Below, one piece after another: positions 27,310 through 36,769 of a DNA stretch of 64,000 bases. Position numbers and translations under genes: made by a program. The DNA lies in NCBI RefSeq assembly GCF_019879105.1, contig NZ_CP082247.1, positions 62,001-126,000 on the forward strand, given 5' to 3'. The notes beneath the pieces were generated by a model that worked only from the letters and a program-made list of their open reading frames with translations, made no database searches and was not told the DNA's origin. Origin of the DNA: Natrinema sp. SYSU A 869 (GTDB lineage: Archaea > Halobacteriota > Halobacteria > Halobacteriales > Natrialbaceae). The first letter of the stretch is position 1. Each line of letters starts with the position of its first letter.

Positions 27310-28959
27310 ATGCGCGTTTCCTATCAACATGCGAACGTTCACAGCGGCAACGAGTCGACACTCCTCCGATTTATGACCGATGACGGAACACGCGCATGCG
27401 TTCTCATCGACTCTGGAGACGATGTCGATCTAGATTCGCTACTCGCAGATGACGAGTATTTGAACGCGATACTTCTTACACACGCTCACATCGATCACTA
27501 TCGGACACTTGCGAGAAGCGTTCGACACAACGCACCGATTTACACCTCGCCGGCGACAACAGCGATCCTCAAGCGCGTACTCCCGGAGGCACAGAAGGAT
27601 AACGATCTCGGGGATATTTCCGCTGCCGTCGACGCACTCGAGCCAATCGAGGACTGGACGTCAATTCTCCACGACCTCGAGGTTCGGCCGGTCCCTGCAG
27701 GGCATACACCCGGTGCAGTTGGCTTCGTGATCCGGTTTCGGGATGAGAACGCAGCCGACGACCGCTTGACCGGTGAGCACCACCTTTTGGCAACTGGTGA
27801 TTTCACGACTCGCCCCTGTGCAGGCTATTCAGGACTGGAGACCACTTACCCGTTCGAAATCGATGCTGTGCTTCTGAACGCCTCGACTGATGACTCCTAT
27901 ACGACTGCGCTCAATGCATCGTTGCAAACGGTTCTCGAACGAGCGTACGCCGGTTCGCAGGTCGTCGTCGCGACAAGTTCACTGACTGGAATTCACTATG
28001 CGACGCTAGTGGGCCACATCACCGCAGCACTCGATCGAGAACTCCCGGTCACGCTCGTCGGCCAGGCTGCCAAAGTGTACAATACACTCGAGTTGGACGT
28101 TCCCGGGATTGATACACAGGAAGTGTTCGAGCAGACTGCCAAGGTACTCGAACAGGGACGGGTGACGATCGCTGGACCTGATACGCCACGGAAAGGAAGC
28201 ACGTCTCGACTCCTGGATGCAATTGCGGACGACCCCACTGGTGTCTTTGTCCAGCTCGCAACAGGCGATACTACATCGGTCTCGAACGTGCGCTGTACGA
28301 CACGGGCCGTCGAACTTCGCAACCACCCACCTATCGAGACGATCGACGATGTCGTTCATGCCCTTGCGCCGACGCAAGTCGTCATCAAACACGCGACGGG
28401 CGACACGCTCAACCGGTTCCAACGCCGCTTCGATCACTGTTTCACCTGGGGGACGAACGACGAAGATATCCATCGGCTCTATGAGGACGGCGAGTGGCTG
28501 ACTCCTGAATGGATTACGGAGACGACTGCAACAAAGATTCAGACACGCCAATGGGAGGAAGCGCAAAAGCGGCCGTTCGATGGTACTGTAACACTCTCGT
28601 CCACTGGGTGGGACTCAGTTGATCTGGACGCGGAGGGGATCGATCTCGAGACACTCGAGACCGTCTTTGCTCGAGCGTCAACGAATCCCTATGTCACATC
28701 GGCTCCCGACGACGAGACAGACGCCGATACTGAGACGAACGGCTCCCAACAATACGCCGGAGATGAGTTTGTTGAGGCGGAACTTCTCGAGCGGCTCAAG
28801 ACTCTCAAAGCGAAACTCGATTGTCCCGAAGAAGAGACCGTTCAAGCACGTGTGTTTACCGATGGTGACGGTGAACAGTTTCTAAAACTCATGGAACAGG
28901 CCGATGTCGACGCAGGAGAGACTGTTGAGATCATGATCTCTGGGACTGAGCCCTCGTAG
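27310..28959 (+). CDS. Metallo-beta-lactamase-fold hydrolase, RNase-J-like
   Basis: 549 residues. The metal motif HxHxDH is LLTHAHIDHYRT near residue 62. A later histidine is in VPAGHTPG near 130, and the aspartate ligand is in LLATGDFTTRP near 155. The middle part resembles the beta-CASP insert of nucleases, with weak similarity only. An acidic, low-complexity region (around residue 480) and a charged C-terminus follow. The start at MRVSYQHANVHSG is chosen because upstream codons read through IS-derived sequence. It stands alone between the replication module and the TetR/VOC locus. RNA or DNA exonuclease activity is an inference from the fold. Confidence 0.8.
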   Translation: MRVSYQHANVHSGNESTLLRFMTDDGTRACVLIDSGDDVDLDSLLADDEYLNAILLTHAHIDHYRTLARSVRHNAPIYTSPATTAILKRVLPEAQKDNDLGDISAAVDALEPIEDWTSILHDLEVRPVPAGHTPGAVGFVIRFRDENAADDRLTGEHHLLATGDFTTRPCAGYSGLETTYPFEIDAVLLNASTDDSYTTALNASLQTVLERAYAGSQVVVATSSLTGIHYATLVGHITAALDRELPVTLVGQAAKVYNTLELDVPGIDTQEVFEQTAKVLEQGRVTIAGPDTPRKGSTSRLLDAIADDPTGVFVQLATGDTTSVSNVRCTTRAVELRNHPPIETIDDVVHALAPTQVVIKHATGDTLNRFQRRFDHCFTWGTNDEDIHRLYEDGEWLTPEWITETTATKIQTRQWEEAQKRPFDGTVTLSSTGWDSVDLDAEGIDLETLETVFARASTNPYVTSAPDDETDADTETNGSQQYAGDEFVEAELLERLKTLKAKLDCPEEETVQARVFTDGDGEQFLKLMEQADVDAGETVEIMISGTEPS

Positions 28960-29849
28960 GTCGTTCAAGCTAGCCGAATAAACTGGATCTCGGTTACGTC
29001 TGGGTTCGGAGCTAGAGTCGAGAGATGGGCAATTTTGACTCTGCTGACAGCAATTATCGGTATCAACGTGGTGTTGATCTATGCAGTGCCGGACTCGCCA
29101 GAGGCAGTAGGGATGCTGGTTGTCTGTGCCGTCGATGCCCTGGTCGTGCTCTTCAGATCCCCGGGAGACGGTCGAATCCGCAGTCGTAATGCAGTCGACG
29201 GTACGAATCCCTACGGTGGAATCGTCTCAATTTGGGAGTGGGCGATCGGTCCTGGTGGGTGACGATTGGAACCCACTATGGTTTCGCGTCACAAGCCGCC
29301 GTATCCGGACTCAAGACACTCGAACATGGGTGTATTTCGGAGAGGATACAAATTCCACTCCAACGTGATATGTAGAGACAGAACTGATCGTTCTATCGTT
29401 GACCCGTGCTTCCGAGCCCTCGACCGGCTTGAGGCGGAGGGGAGACTCGGCAGCGGTGTTGGGCGTTGGTACCGGCGAGAATCTGGAGACGATCAGGGGT
29501 CAACAGCAGGGAGCAGCGGTAGTGCTCGACGACAGCCAGGTGACAACGACTTCGGTGGAGTCGCCGCTTCGGACCGGAAGCTCCCACATTGGTCGAGTGG
29601 TCATCGTCGAGTCGACCGAGGGCGGTAACGGACGGACGCGAAGCCGGTACTACGAGGTCACTGACGGACATCTCGGGGATCCAGTCGATAGCCTGTCCCA
29701 CCAGGATATAGAGGTCTGCAACGACTTCCCGAAGTCGGTGTTCGGTACATGGCATGCTTGAGAGTCGGCCAAAGTCGCAAAGTGAAACGAACTCGCTCGA
29801 CCCGTTACCGAGTCCCCAGCTATCTTTTAGAGTTCCGAATATTACGGAG
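28960..29849. other. Degenerate stretch with membrane-protein remnant
   Basis: A frame around 29020-29160 encodes a two-helix hydrophobic patch (AIIGINVVLIYAVPDSPEA, then GMLVVCAVDALVVLF) but has no proper start and stops after about 75 codons. Overlapping 120-codon frames on both strands near 29393-29761 cannot be told apart by composition. I take the region as decayed. Confidence 0.4.
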
Positions 29850-29865
29850 TTGGCCGAGTGGCCAA
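29850..29865. promoter_or_regulatory. Second copy of the TetR-type operator palindrome
   Basis: TTGGCCGAGTGGCCAA, two bases from the tetR stop codon, has the same arms as the operator before the VOC gene. There is no obvious gene to regulate on its left today, so a former target may have been lost. A half-site TCGGCCAA lies near 29766. Confidence 0.55.
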
Positions 29866-29866
29866 T

Positions 29867-30472
29867 TCAATCGAAGTTATACTTAATAGTGAGCGCTGGG
29901 ATTATGTACTGGTCGATTGCCTCAAAAACGACCTGTCGGGTGTCTGTTCTCTCAAGAGTGAGGTCGGTATTCCGTGCTCCATCCACTGCGGTCACGAGAA
30001 ACACGGCGGTCTCCTCGGGGCCCACTGGCCGAAAAGTGCCGTCTTCGATACCACCAGCAATGACAGCTGCGCACTCGTTGACTACTTGTTGGTAGTTTCG
30101 GGTGAGTCGATGCCGTATCTCGTCGTCAAACGGTGCTCGAGCACGGAGTGCAAAGATAGCAAGAAAGTAGTTATCACCGCCCGACGGCTCTCGATCTGGA
30201 CCATACGCGTTCCATTTGAGGATGTGTTGTAGCTCTTGGACTGGGTTTCCAACATTTGGATCGCGGATCGATGCTGTCATCCTTTCAAGAAGGTGATCAA
30301 GTAGCGAGTAGACGAGGTCGTCTTTGTTTTCGAAGTGATAATGAAGTAATCCACGACTTTTATCAGCCTGACCGGCAACCGCTCGCATCGTCAGTCCCTC
30401 ATACCCTTTCGAGGCAAGCGTCTGGCGGGTCGCCTCCATTAGGGCTTTGTATGTCTCGTCAGCGTCGTTCAT
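29867..30472 (-). CDS. TetR-family transcriptional regulator
   Basis: 201 residues. The N-terminal helix-turn-helix is clear: ATRQTLASKGYEGLTMRAVA, then DKSRGLLHYHFENKDDLVYS (about residues 14-58). The C-terminal part is the variable ligand-binding and dimerisation domain. It is divergent from a VOC-family gene with a 90-base gap that holds a perfect-arm palindrome, so it most likely represses that gene and itself. The ligand cannot be predicted. The VOC partner is disrupted, which leaves the regulator without its obvious target. Confidence 0.88.
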   Translation of the reverse strand: MNDADETYKALMEATRQTLASKGYEGLTMRAVAGQADKSRGLLHYHFENKDDLVYSLLDHLLERMTASIRDPNVGNPVQELQHILKWNAYGPDREPSGGDNYFLAIFALRARAPFDDEIRHRLTRNYQQVVNECAAVIAGGIEDGTFRPVGPEETAVFLVTAVDGARNTDLTLERTDTRQVVFEAIDQYIIPALTIKYNFD

Positions 30473-30541
30473 ATTCGCAATTACGTTCTATTCCGGGAAT
30501 ACTTCACGGATCAGCGAAACGCTTATGCTTACATATCATTT

Positions 30542-30557
30542 TTGGCCAATCGGCCAA
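30542..30557. promoter_or_regulatory. TetR-type operator before the VOC gene
   Basis: TTGGCCAATCGGCCAA, with six-base perfect arms and a four-base centre, ends five bases before the VOC ATG. It follows a TATA-like TTACATATCA at about 30529. A repressor bound here would block initiation. Confidence 0.65.
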
Positions 30558-30704
30558 CAACCATGACCAATACCCTTGACTTCGCATCCGTTCAAGTAAG
30601 CGATCTCGACGCCGCTGAATCGTTTTATGGAAGTTACAAGGCTAAAACCCCGCCCTTCACAGTAGACGCCGAATCTAATTTGCACCGTTGCTGGTAGGGT
30701 CGCT

Positions 30705-31890
30705 ATGGTCGAGATTGATAAGGCAAAACAGGTCTGTCGTGCCGCCTCAACCGTCGTTTATCCAGCACTCGACTTTAGCATCAAACCGTGTGGGAGCTAC
30801 ACGAGAGAGGAGCTTCTCGAAGCTCTCTCTCTCGTGTCGCCTTCGAACAAGAGTTCGCCAATACAGCTGGAAAAACGTGCCAACTCAACAACGGCGAGCC
30901 CGTCGACGTCACGTCGACGGCTCGCAATGGACTCGCAAAATCACTTCTCTACCATCTCCGGAACCTGGAGGCGGACGCCATCGACGACCAGTTCGATGGC
31001 GTCCGCGATGATCTCTTCGAGATTCTCAGGAAACAACGGCTAGTGCCGGACTGTGTCGATGTTGCGATAGACCTCCATCAGTGGCGGTTTTACGGTGATG
31101 CAGACACTGACCACGTTCTGATCACCTATCCCGATCAGGGAACAACTCGAACCTACTGTTTTGCGACGATCTGTATCGTTGCACCAGGAACGCGGTTTAC
31201 ACTCGATGTACTGGCATTGGAGGCGAACGGCTTTCGCGCCAAGCGCGAAGCCGTTCGCTTGCTGCTCGAAACGGCACACAAGTACGTCTCGATCAGACAC
31301 GTCTCCTCGATAGAGGCTTCTATCAGGTTCACGTCATTGCGGAACTCGAACAGCTTGACATCAACTACATCGTCCGTGCACGCCCGAGTAAAGGGATGAA
31401 ATACCGTCTCAGCGCCGGCGCTGAGACGGTCGTCGATGAGTATCTCATACAACGAAAGCGGAAACCAACTGCTTCAGTTCCAGCAACTGTGTTTGCCGTT
31501 CCACATCGATCAACCGAAGACGAGCACGTCTGGTTCGTGACGAATCTTGAGCTCAAGACAGAGTCGGCGAGAGCGTACGCGGCGGCGTTCCGCCGCCGCT
31601 AGGGAATTGAAACATCCTATCGGCAGATCGGTGATTTTCTCCCGAGAACGTCGGCGCCGACGTTCTCGGTGCGGCTGTTCTACTTCCTGTTCGCAGTTGC
31701 GATGTACAATCTGTGGATCCTCACAAATGTGCTCGTCTCAGCTGGTGCCATACCAGAGAGACCGCCGATCTCGACGCGTCTCTTCCAGGAATTCGTCGTT
31801 GTGACTGACTACGGATAGCGGTTGATTGATCTGACCGAGCTTATCGGTCAGCACGCCATAACTGAGTGGAAACGCTCAGAAACGCCGCCA
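30705..31890 (+). pseudogene. ISH3-family transposase remnant
   Basis: The pieces line up as one DDE transposase of about 390 codons: MVEIDKAKQVCRAASTVVYP, then DVAIDLHQWRFYGDADTDHV (first catalytic Asp), then LLDRGFYQVHVIAELEQLDI (second Asp), then the RRRxGIETSYRQIGDF block with the catalytic Glu. Disruptions are a frameshift near 30840, one near 31300, a TAG in place of the Trp of RRRWGIE at 31600, and a second in-frame TAG at 31816. With four lesions including two nonsense codons this is real decay. No functional terminal repeats were identified. Confidence 0.75.
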
Positions 31891-32132
31891 GCAGCGGCGT
31901 TTCTTCGCTCCTTCCATCTCTGTATCGCCCAGAACATCGCTGCTTCACAATCCAAATCGCTTCATCAACTACGACTTCGCTCGGCCGTCGCGTCGAATCG
32001 GCAACTACTGTTCAGGGCGGGGATACAGCCGACAACTCTTCCACAATCCACCGTCGATAGCAAGGCCGGATATTCCACGTCAATCGACACTATTAAGAAA
32101 ACAGCGTTCATAACCAGTTATGAAGCCAGAAA

Positions 32133-33407
32133 ATGAGTCGAACCATCCGAACCTTCGAGGCCACGATACTGAACCAGCAACAGGTTCGTGACGACCTCAA
32201 CCAACTCGGATGGGCCGCCTCAAAACTCTGGAACGTCGGTCGCTACTACGCACAAGAACAGTGGGACGAAACGGGCGAGATTCCCGATGACGGGGAACTC
32301 AAAGCCGAATTCAAAAGCCACGAACGCTACACGGACTTACATTCTCAATCCAGTCAGCGCGTTCTCGAAGAACTCGCTGAAGCGTTCAACGGCTGGTTCG
32401 GCAAGCGTCGGAACGGCGACGACCGTGCCCGACCGCCCGGCTACCGCAAAAACGGAGACTCCCACCCACGTTCAACCGTGTCGTTCAAAGCGGCTGGCTT
32501 CAAGCACGACGCACAGTTCACCCGCGTTCGCCTCTCAAAAGGACGCAACCTCAAAGAACACCGTTCAGACTTCATCTTGTGCGAGTATCAGACTCGCCCA
32601 GATGTTGACCTGACCGAGTGGGACATTCAACAGGTTCGCGCCGTCTACAAACGTGACGAGTGGCGACTTCAATTCGTCTGTCGAACCACCATCGACCCGG
32701 AACCACCGGGAGACGAGGTGGCTGGTGTTGACCTCGGTATTTGCAACTTCGCCGCCGTCTCATTCGGCGGTGAGTCGGTGTTGTATCCGGGTGGCGCACT
32801 CAAAGAGGACGAATACTATTTCACCAAGAAGAAAGCCAAGTGCGACGATTCCTCGTCCCGTGAGGCGACTCGTCTCGACCGGACGCGAACGGGTCGTCGA
32901 ACACACTTCATGCACGCACTCTCGAAATCTATTGTCGAAGAGTGCGTTGAACGAAGTGTTGGTACGCTTGTCGTTGGTGACCTCGGTGGCATCCGAGAAG
33001 ACGACGAGAACGGCGAGCCTCGGAATTGGGGCGACCACGGCAATCTCGACTTGCACGGGTGGGCATTCGACAGCTTCACGACGCTTCTCGACTACAAGGC
33101 AGAATCCGAGGGCATCGACGTAGAGTTGGTGTCGGAACGCGATACGTCTAAGTCGTGTTCGGCGTGCGGCCACATAGACGATAACCAGCGCGTTGAACGC
33201 GGGTTGTACGTGTGTGAGGAGTGCGATACGGTTGCGAATGCGGACGTGAATGGTGCGGAGAACATTCGGCAGAAGGTACTCCCGAGTCTCGTCACGGATG
33301 GCGGTGATAGGGATAACGGCTGGTTGGCACAGCCAGCGGTTCACCTGTTCGACCGTAGTGAGGGCTGTTTCGCCCCACGAGAGCAGGTTGCTAACCGCGA
33401 ACCGTAA
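32133..33407 (+). CDS. tnpB: TnpB-type RNA-guided nuclease without TnpA, altered RuvC-II motif
   Basis: 424 residues with an open frame. RuvC-I is AGVDLGICNFAAVSFGG and RuvC-III NADVNGAENIRQK. The zinc finger has CSACG and CEEC. The middle motif reads LVVGDLGGIREDDEN, with Gly where the canonical Glu stands; a nearby Glu in GIRED may replace it, as reported for some TnpB lineages. There is no tnpA beside it, so any movement needs TnpA from elsewhere, such as the element at 21.8 kb. The tail beyond the last Asp overlaps the predicted guide-RNA scaffold. Confidence 0.88.
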   Translation: MSRTIRTFEATILNQQQVRDDLNQLGWAASKLWNVGRYYAQEQWDETGEIPDDGELKAEFKSHERYTDLHSQSSQRVLEELAEAFNGWFGKRRNGDDRARPPGYRKNGDSHPRSTVSFKAAGFKHDAQFTRVRLSKGRNLKEHRSDFILCEYQTRPDVDLTEWDIQQVRAVYKRDEWRLQFVCRTTIDPEPPGDEVAGVDLGICNFAAVSFGGESVLYPGGALKEDEYYFTKKKAKCDDSSSREATRLDRTRTGRRTHFMHALSKSIVEECVERSVGTLVVGDLGGIREDDENGEPRNWGDHGNLDLHGWAFDSFTTLLDYKAESEGIDVELVSERDTSKSCSACGHIDDNQRVERGLYVCEECDTVANADVNGAENIRQKVLPSLVTDGGDRDNGWLAQPAVHLFDRSEGCFAPREQVANREP

Positions 33408-33414
33408 TATCCCA

Positions 33415-33458
33415 ACGCGGTCGGGAATCCTCGCCCTTCAGGGCGGGGAGGATGTCAA
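33415..33458 (+). ncRNA. Right end and predicted guide-RNA 3' part of the TnpB-only element
   Basis: The CTCGCCCTTCAGGGCGGGG hairpin ends in GTCAA. The predicted guide is read from the VOC 3' half (ACAGATGTTCTCGGTAAACG). The scaffold probably begins inside the tnpB 3' end. Confidence 0.45.
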
Positions 33459-33913
33459 ACAGATGTTCTCGGTAAACGAGGACGACAGTCCACCCGTCGC
33501 TCGAGTCTTCGAGACCGAATCTGGCGCAATATTCGCAATTCGCGAACCGTTCAATTCTCTCCCCGACAACCCTGGAGTAGGGTGTTCGCTTTGATTCGAT
33601 GTTTCAGATCTCGATTCCGTTTACAATCGTGTTGTGGAATCTGATGCCAAGATCGTTTCTGGTCCTGAGCCAGGCAACTTCGGCCGGCAGTTTACCGTCC
33701 GTGATCCTGACGGATACATGCTAACGTTCCATCAGATGGACTGATTACACTCTCTAGTCTAGTGATTGGGGGCAGTCTCTCAACAGCATATTTATCAAGT
33801 TCATTCGGGGGAGGAGTGCTGTAAGCGTTATCTCAAAGGACTGCCGTATATGCAAGTCAATTACTCATATGCAAACAGTCTCATTCACCGATCAAAACGT
33901 ATTGGAGACCACC

Positions 33914-35740
33914 TTATTCGTCCTCAAGCAGCCCAGCCTTCTCGATCTCGTCTCGGACGATCGCCCGGATCTCGGCTTCGCTCCGACCAGTATCGTTCCG
34001 TGCAGCGGCGACCTCCTCGTTCAGCGCGGACATGAGTTCAAAGACATCCTCAAGCTGATCGTAGGCGTTCTTGTGCTCGCTCTCGAACATCTTCGCGGAC
34101 AGCGCCGCCGTATCGGGATCGGCCTCGCGTTCAACGGCAATCGGCGTCAACCGCCGGCTTCGGGTGACCGTCTCGACGCTGTCGACGTTCTTCGCGAGGT
34201 GGTTCCCGAGGTGCTCCTGGGCATAGTCTGGCCCGTGGATCAACGCGATCGTCTCCGGATCGACTGTCCGTGCGAAATCGAGTAGCCCTTGCTGGGAAGC
34301 GTGTCCGCTCAACCCGCCGACTATCGATACCCACCCGGTCGGGATTGTCGCTCGAGTCACGGGTTCGTTCGAATCCTCAGCAGTGATCCAGGTCACGTTA
34401 TCGGCAGCCGGCCAGTCGGTCCTAAAGGGTTCGGCGTTGGTGGTGAACTGTACCTCCTCTGTCTCAGCGTCGACTTGGTTCTGGATCGTCCGACCGGTCG
34501 TCTGCAGAGCCTGATATCCCGTGAGCAGAACGGTCGCAGCGTGGAACCGAGATGCGAGTTCAACGAGATATCGCGGGGAGTTTCCACCGGTCAGCATCCC
34601 CGAGGGAGCGATGATGATCGGCACCTTCCCGCCCGAGGATGGGTCGGCGTCCTCGAGAATCGCTCGCCGGTCGGCGTCGGTCTGGGGGAACTCGACCTGC
34701 GGTGGAGAAAACGGCGTGTCATCACCACTCTCTTTCGCACGATTCGTGATCGCCTCGTCCATATAGTCCGTATCGGTGACGTACTCGTGGTAGAGGTCCG
34801 TCGCCTCCTCTGCCATCCCGTCGACGACAAGTCGAACCCGGTCACTAAGATCGCCGGGCAGCGTATGAAGTCGATCGGAAAAGAGCAATTGGAGCGTCTG
34901 TGCCCGCCCGACAGCGAAGGTCGGGATCAAGACGGGCTCGCGGTTGTTCAACGCCCGTTCGACGGCGTTGTAGATCGTCGTCTGGGCGTCGCTGAATGCC
35001 GTATGGCTGTGTGTATCTCCGTAAGTGGACTCGAGGAACAAGACATCAGCCTGCGGTGGGGGCGTGATATCTGGAAGATGGCTCGCGCGGCCACCGAGAT
35101 CGCCGGAGAAAACGACACGATAGCCCTCGGTCTGGAGCATGAGCCACGCCGAACCGAGCAGGTGGGCAGCGTTTCCGTACTGATACATCAGCGGATCTCG
35201 GTCGACCTCGTCGGCAACGGCCTCGACACGACCGCCGCCGTAGTCAACGGGTTCGAAGCGATCAAACACTGCCTGTACATCTTGTTTAGTGAACTGCTGT
35301 GCCCCACCGCCGCGATTCGTCTCCCGGCGATGGATCTTCAACGAGTCCTCAAGCAGTGTCTTCGCGAGGTCGATCGTCGGTCGCGTCGCGATGATCGATG
35401 CATCATCGTTCAGGTACCCCTGTGCCTCGAGTACGGGCAACCCGCCGCAGTGATCGATATGAGCGTGGGTCAGAAAGACAGCGTCGACTGATTCTGGGCC
35501 GAGACCGCGGAAGTCGGGATAATCCCCCTCATCACCTTGATTGAGTCCACAATCGACGAGATAGGTACCATACTCTGTGTCGATTTGGTAGCAACTCCGT
35601 CCGACTTCGCGATCACCACCTCGTGGCGTGATGACAATCGGTCGATCTGCAGAGGGATGTACCTTAGCATGCTCGAGTGGATCAAATTCTTGGCCGGCAC
35701 CGGCGGGTATCCACGGTGTTTCAGGGTTTATTCCAGACAT
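33914..35740 (-). CDS. Beta-CASP metallo-beta-lactamase ribonuclease (RNase J/CPSF-like)
   Basis: 608 residues. The MBL domain has FLTHAHIDHCGGLP near residue 95, a later His in GNAAHLLGSAW and the Asp ligand in VVFSGDLGGR. The beta-CASP insert carries IPTFAVGRAQTLQLL and APSGMLTGGNSP. The C-terminal return to the MBL fold shows GLSGHASQQGLLDF and IALIHGPDYAQ, the motif set of RNase J and CPSF73-like nucleases. A helical acidic tail follows. The start at MSGINPETPW is chosen over an upstream ATG whose extra 41 residues are not family-like. It is not adjacent to KH-domain sequence, unlike the housekeeping aCPSF1, so it is probably an accessory nuclease. Confidence 0.88.
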   Translation of the reverse strand: MSGINPETPWIPAGAGQEFDPLEHAKVHPSADRPIVITPRGGDREVGRSCYQIDTEYGTYLVDCGLNQGDEGDYPDFRGLGPESVDAVFLTHAHIDHCGGLPVLEAQGYLNDDASIIATRPTIDLAKTLLEDSLKIHRRETNRGGGAQQFTKQDVQAVFDRFEPVDYGGGRVEAVADEVDRDPLMYQYGNAAHLLGSAWLMLQTEGYRVVFSGDLGGRASHLPDITPPPQADVLFLESTYGDTHSHTAFSDAQTTIYNAVERALNNREPVLIPTFAVGRAQTLQLLFSDRLHTLPGDLSDRVRLVVDGMAEEATDLYHEYVTDTDYMDEAITNRAKESGDDTPFSPPQVEFPQTDADRRAILEDADPSSGGKVPIIIAPSGMLTGGNSPRYLVELASRFHAATVLLTGYQALQTTGRTIQNQVDAETEEVQFTTNAEPFRTDWPAADNVTWITAEDSNEPVTRATIPTGWVSIVGGLSGHASQQGLLDFARTVDPETIALIHGPDYAQEHLGNHLAKNVDSVETVTRSRRLTPIAVEREADPDTAALSAKMFESEHKNAYDQLEDVFELMSALNEEVAAARNDTGRSEAEIRAIVRDEIEKAGLLEDE

Positions 35741-35867
35741 ATCCGAATAGAGAGACGGGGGCCACATGGGCTTTTGGTGCGCCAAATGAAAGCTACTCGT
35801 CAGCGTCGGCCTCGGTCTCGATGTCCAGTTGTCGCTTGAGTTCCTCGGCGTAGCTGGCAACATGACT

Positions 35868-35950
35868 TATAATAGTCGCTGAAAGTCAATACACACCTGA
35901 TCGCATGACGGCTGTGCGATCAGCTGTAAATCGCTTCAGTAGCTACTATA
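35868..35950 (+). mobile_element. MITE family 1, copy B
   Basis: TATAATAGTCGCTGAAAGTC on the left mirrors AGTAGCTACTATA on the right, with the GATCGCA/TGCGATC tip seen in copy A. Its right edge directly abuts the broken helix-turn-helix gene. Confidence 0.62.
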
Positions 35951-36520
35951 GTTCTCCCGTGCCGTTGAGGCCTATCACGATCTCGTCCGCCAGCACTCCC
36001 ACATCGACTTTTCCGAGTTGTTGACTGGCAAGGCCCTCGAGGAGCTTTATTACGGGAAGTCGAGGAGAAAGCCTCGCCCTTAGGGGCATAGCGAGAGCAA
36101 AGCTCTCGCTGCAACCGAAAAACTCCGCTTTTCGAGGACGGGTGTGAATATTTGACTAGCCACGAACAGTCGCCGAGGTAATCGAACAGAGCGACAACTA
36201 CCGCACCACCGTCAACCGAATCCTCAAGCGTCTCTGAGACCATGGGATCGTTGGCACAGATGACGGACGATACCACTTCAATGGGGACTTCGAGCAACTT
36301 CACGAGTTCGCGTCCGAACTTGTACACCATCTCCACCGACAGCGCCTCGAATCGGCTGCACCGAACGGGACGATTCTCTCGCGGCGGTATACGTCCGGGC
36401 TGCTTGTCGCGGGTGACCTCGACGATGTCGGCGTCGATGAGTCGATTGACGTCGGTGTACGCCGTCCCCTGCGCGAGATCAAGTGCGTCTACTATCACCT
36501 GAACAGTTGCATTATCCCCA
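35951..36520 (+). pseudogene. Broken helix-turn-helix regulator
   Basis: Fragments read FSRAVEAYHDLVRQHSHIDF and ELLTGKALEELYYG, then after a gap VIEQSDNYRTTVNRILKRL, an in-frame TGA, and DHGIVGTDDGRYHFNGDFEQ. This is a winged-helix regulator of the type common near haloarchaeal mobile DNA. About 110 bases of foreign DNA (36058-36165) split it, including the hairpin GCGAGAGCAAAGCTCTCGC at 36091. The 5' end is cut by the MITE. No functional product is expected. Confidence 0.5.
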
Positions 36521-36769
36521 CGCGAGAGTACGCGTATAGCTGGGTCAGCTGTGGTTCCTCGAGGAGCGCCTCATCCGTCAGGCGCGGAAAACAACTTCGA
36601 CGCAGATCCCTTTGACCTGCTGGACGCGGCCACTAGTGTCCTTCTGCCAGAGTTCTTCTTCACTCTGAAAATAATAGTGAGTAAGATCTGTATTCTGTGT
36701 TGAACAGCACCATGATCCTCACCGAGCAGAGCTACCCATAGCAAGTGACGCTTGGAGAGGTTGGGTTGG

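Larger units (their letters stand above)
30636..33458 (+). mobile_element. TnpB-only (IS1341-type) element containing an inserted ISH3-like remnant
   Basis: The left end appears to be TACAAGGCTAAAACCCCGCC at about 30636-30655, half of a hairpin. The right end is the CTCGCCCTTCAGGGCGGGG hairpin ending GGATGTCAA. The ISH3-like transposase remnant sits directly after the left half-hairpin, so it probably inserted into the element's left end. The outer boundaries coincide with the two halves of the VOC gene. Confidence 0.6.
30563..33744 (+). pseudogene. VOC (glyoxalase/bleomycin-resistance) family gene split by nested insertions
   Basis: The 5' part (30563-30635) encodes MTNTLDFASVQVSDLDAAES followed by FYG, the first VOC strand and helix. 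The 3' part resumes at 33459 right after a TnpB-element right end and encodes NEDDSPPVARVFETESGAIF, IREPF and finally GRQFTVRDPDGYMLTFHQMD. The last segment is the metal-site strand of the fold. An in-frame TGA stands where TRP is expected (before FDVSDLD). Together they would give about 120 residues. About 2.8 kb of IS DNA lies between the halves. Confidence 0.8.

Noticed and set aside
29393-29761. Overlapping 120-codon frames on both strands
   Set aside because: Neither has recognisable domains. A PadR-like hint on the plus strand (RSRYYEVTDGH) is too weak to call.
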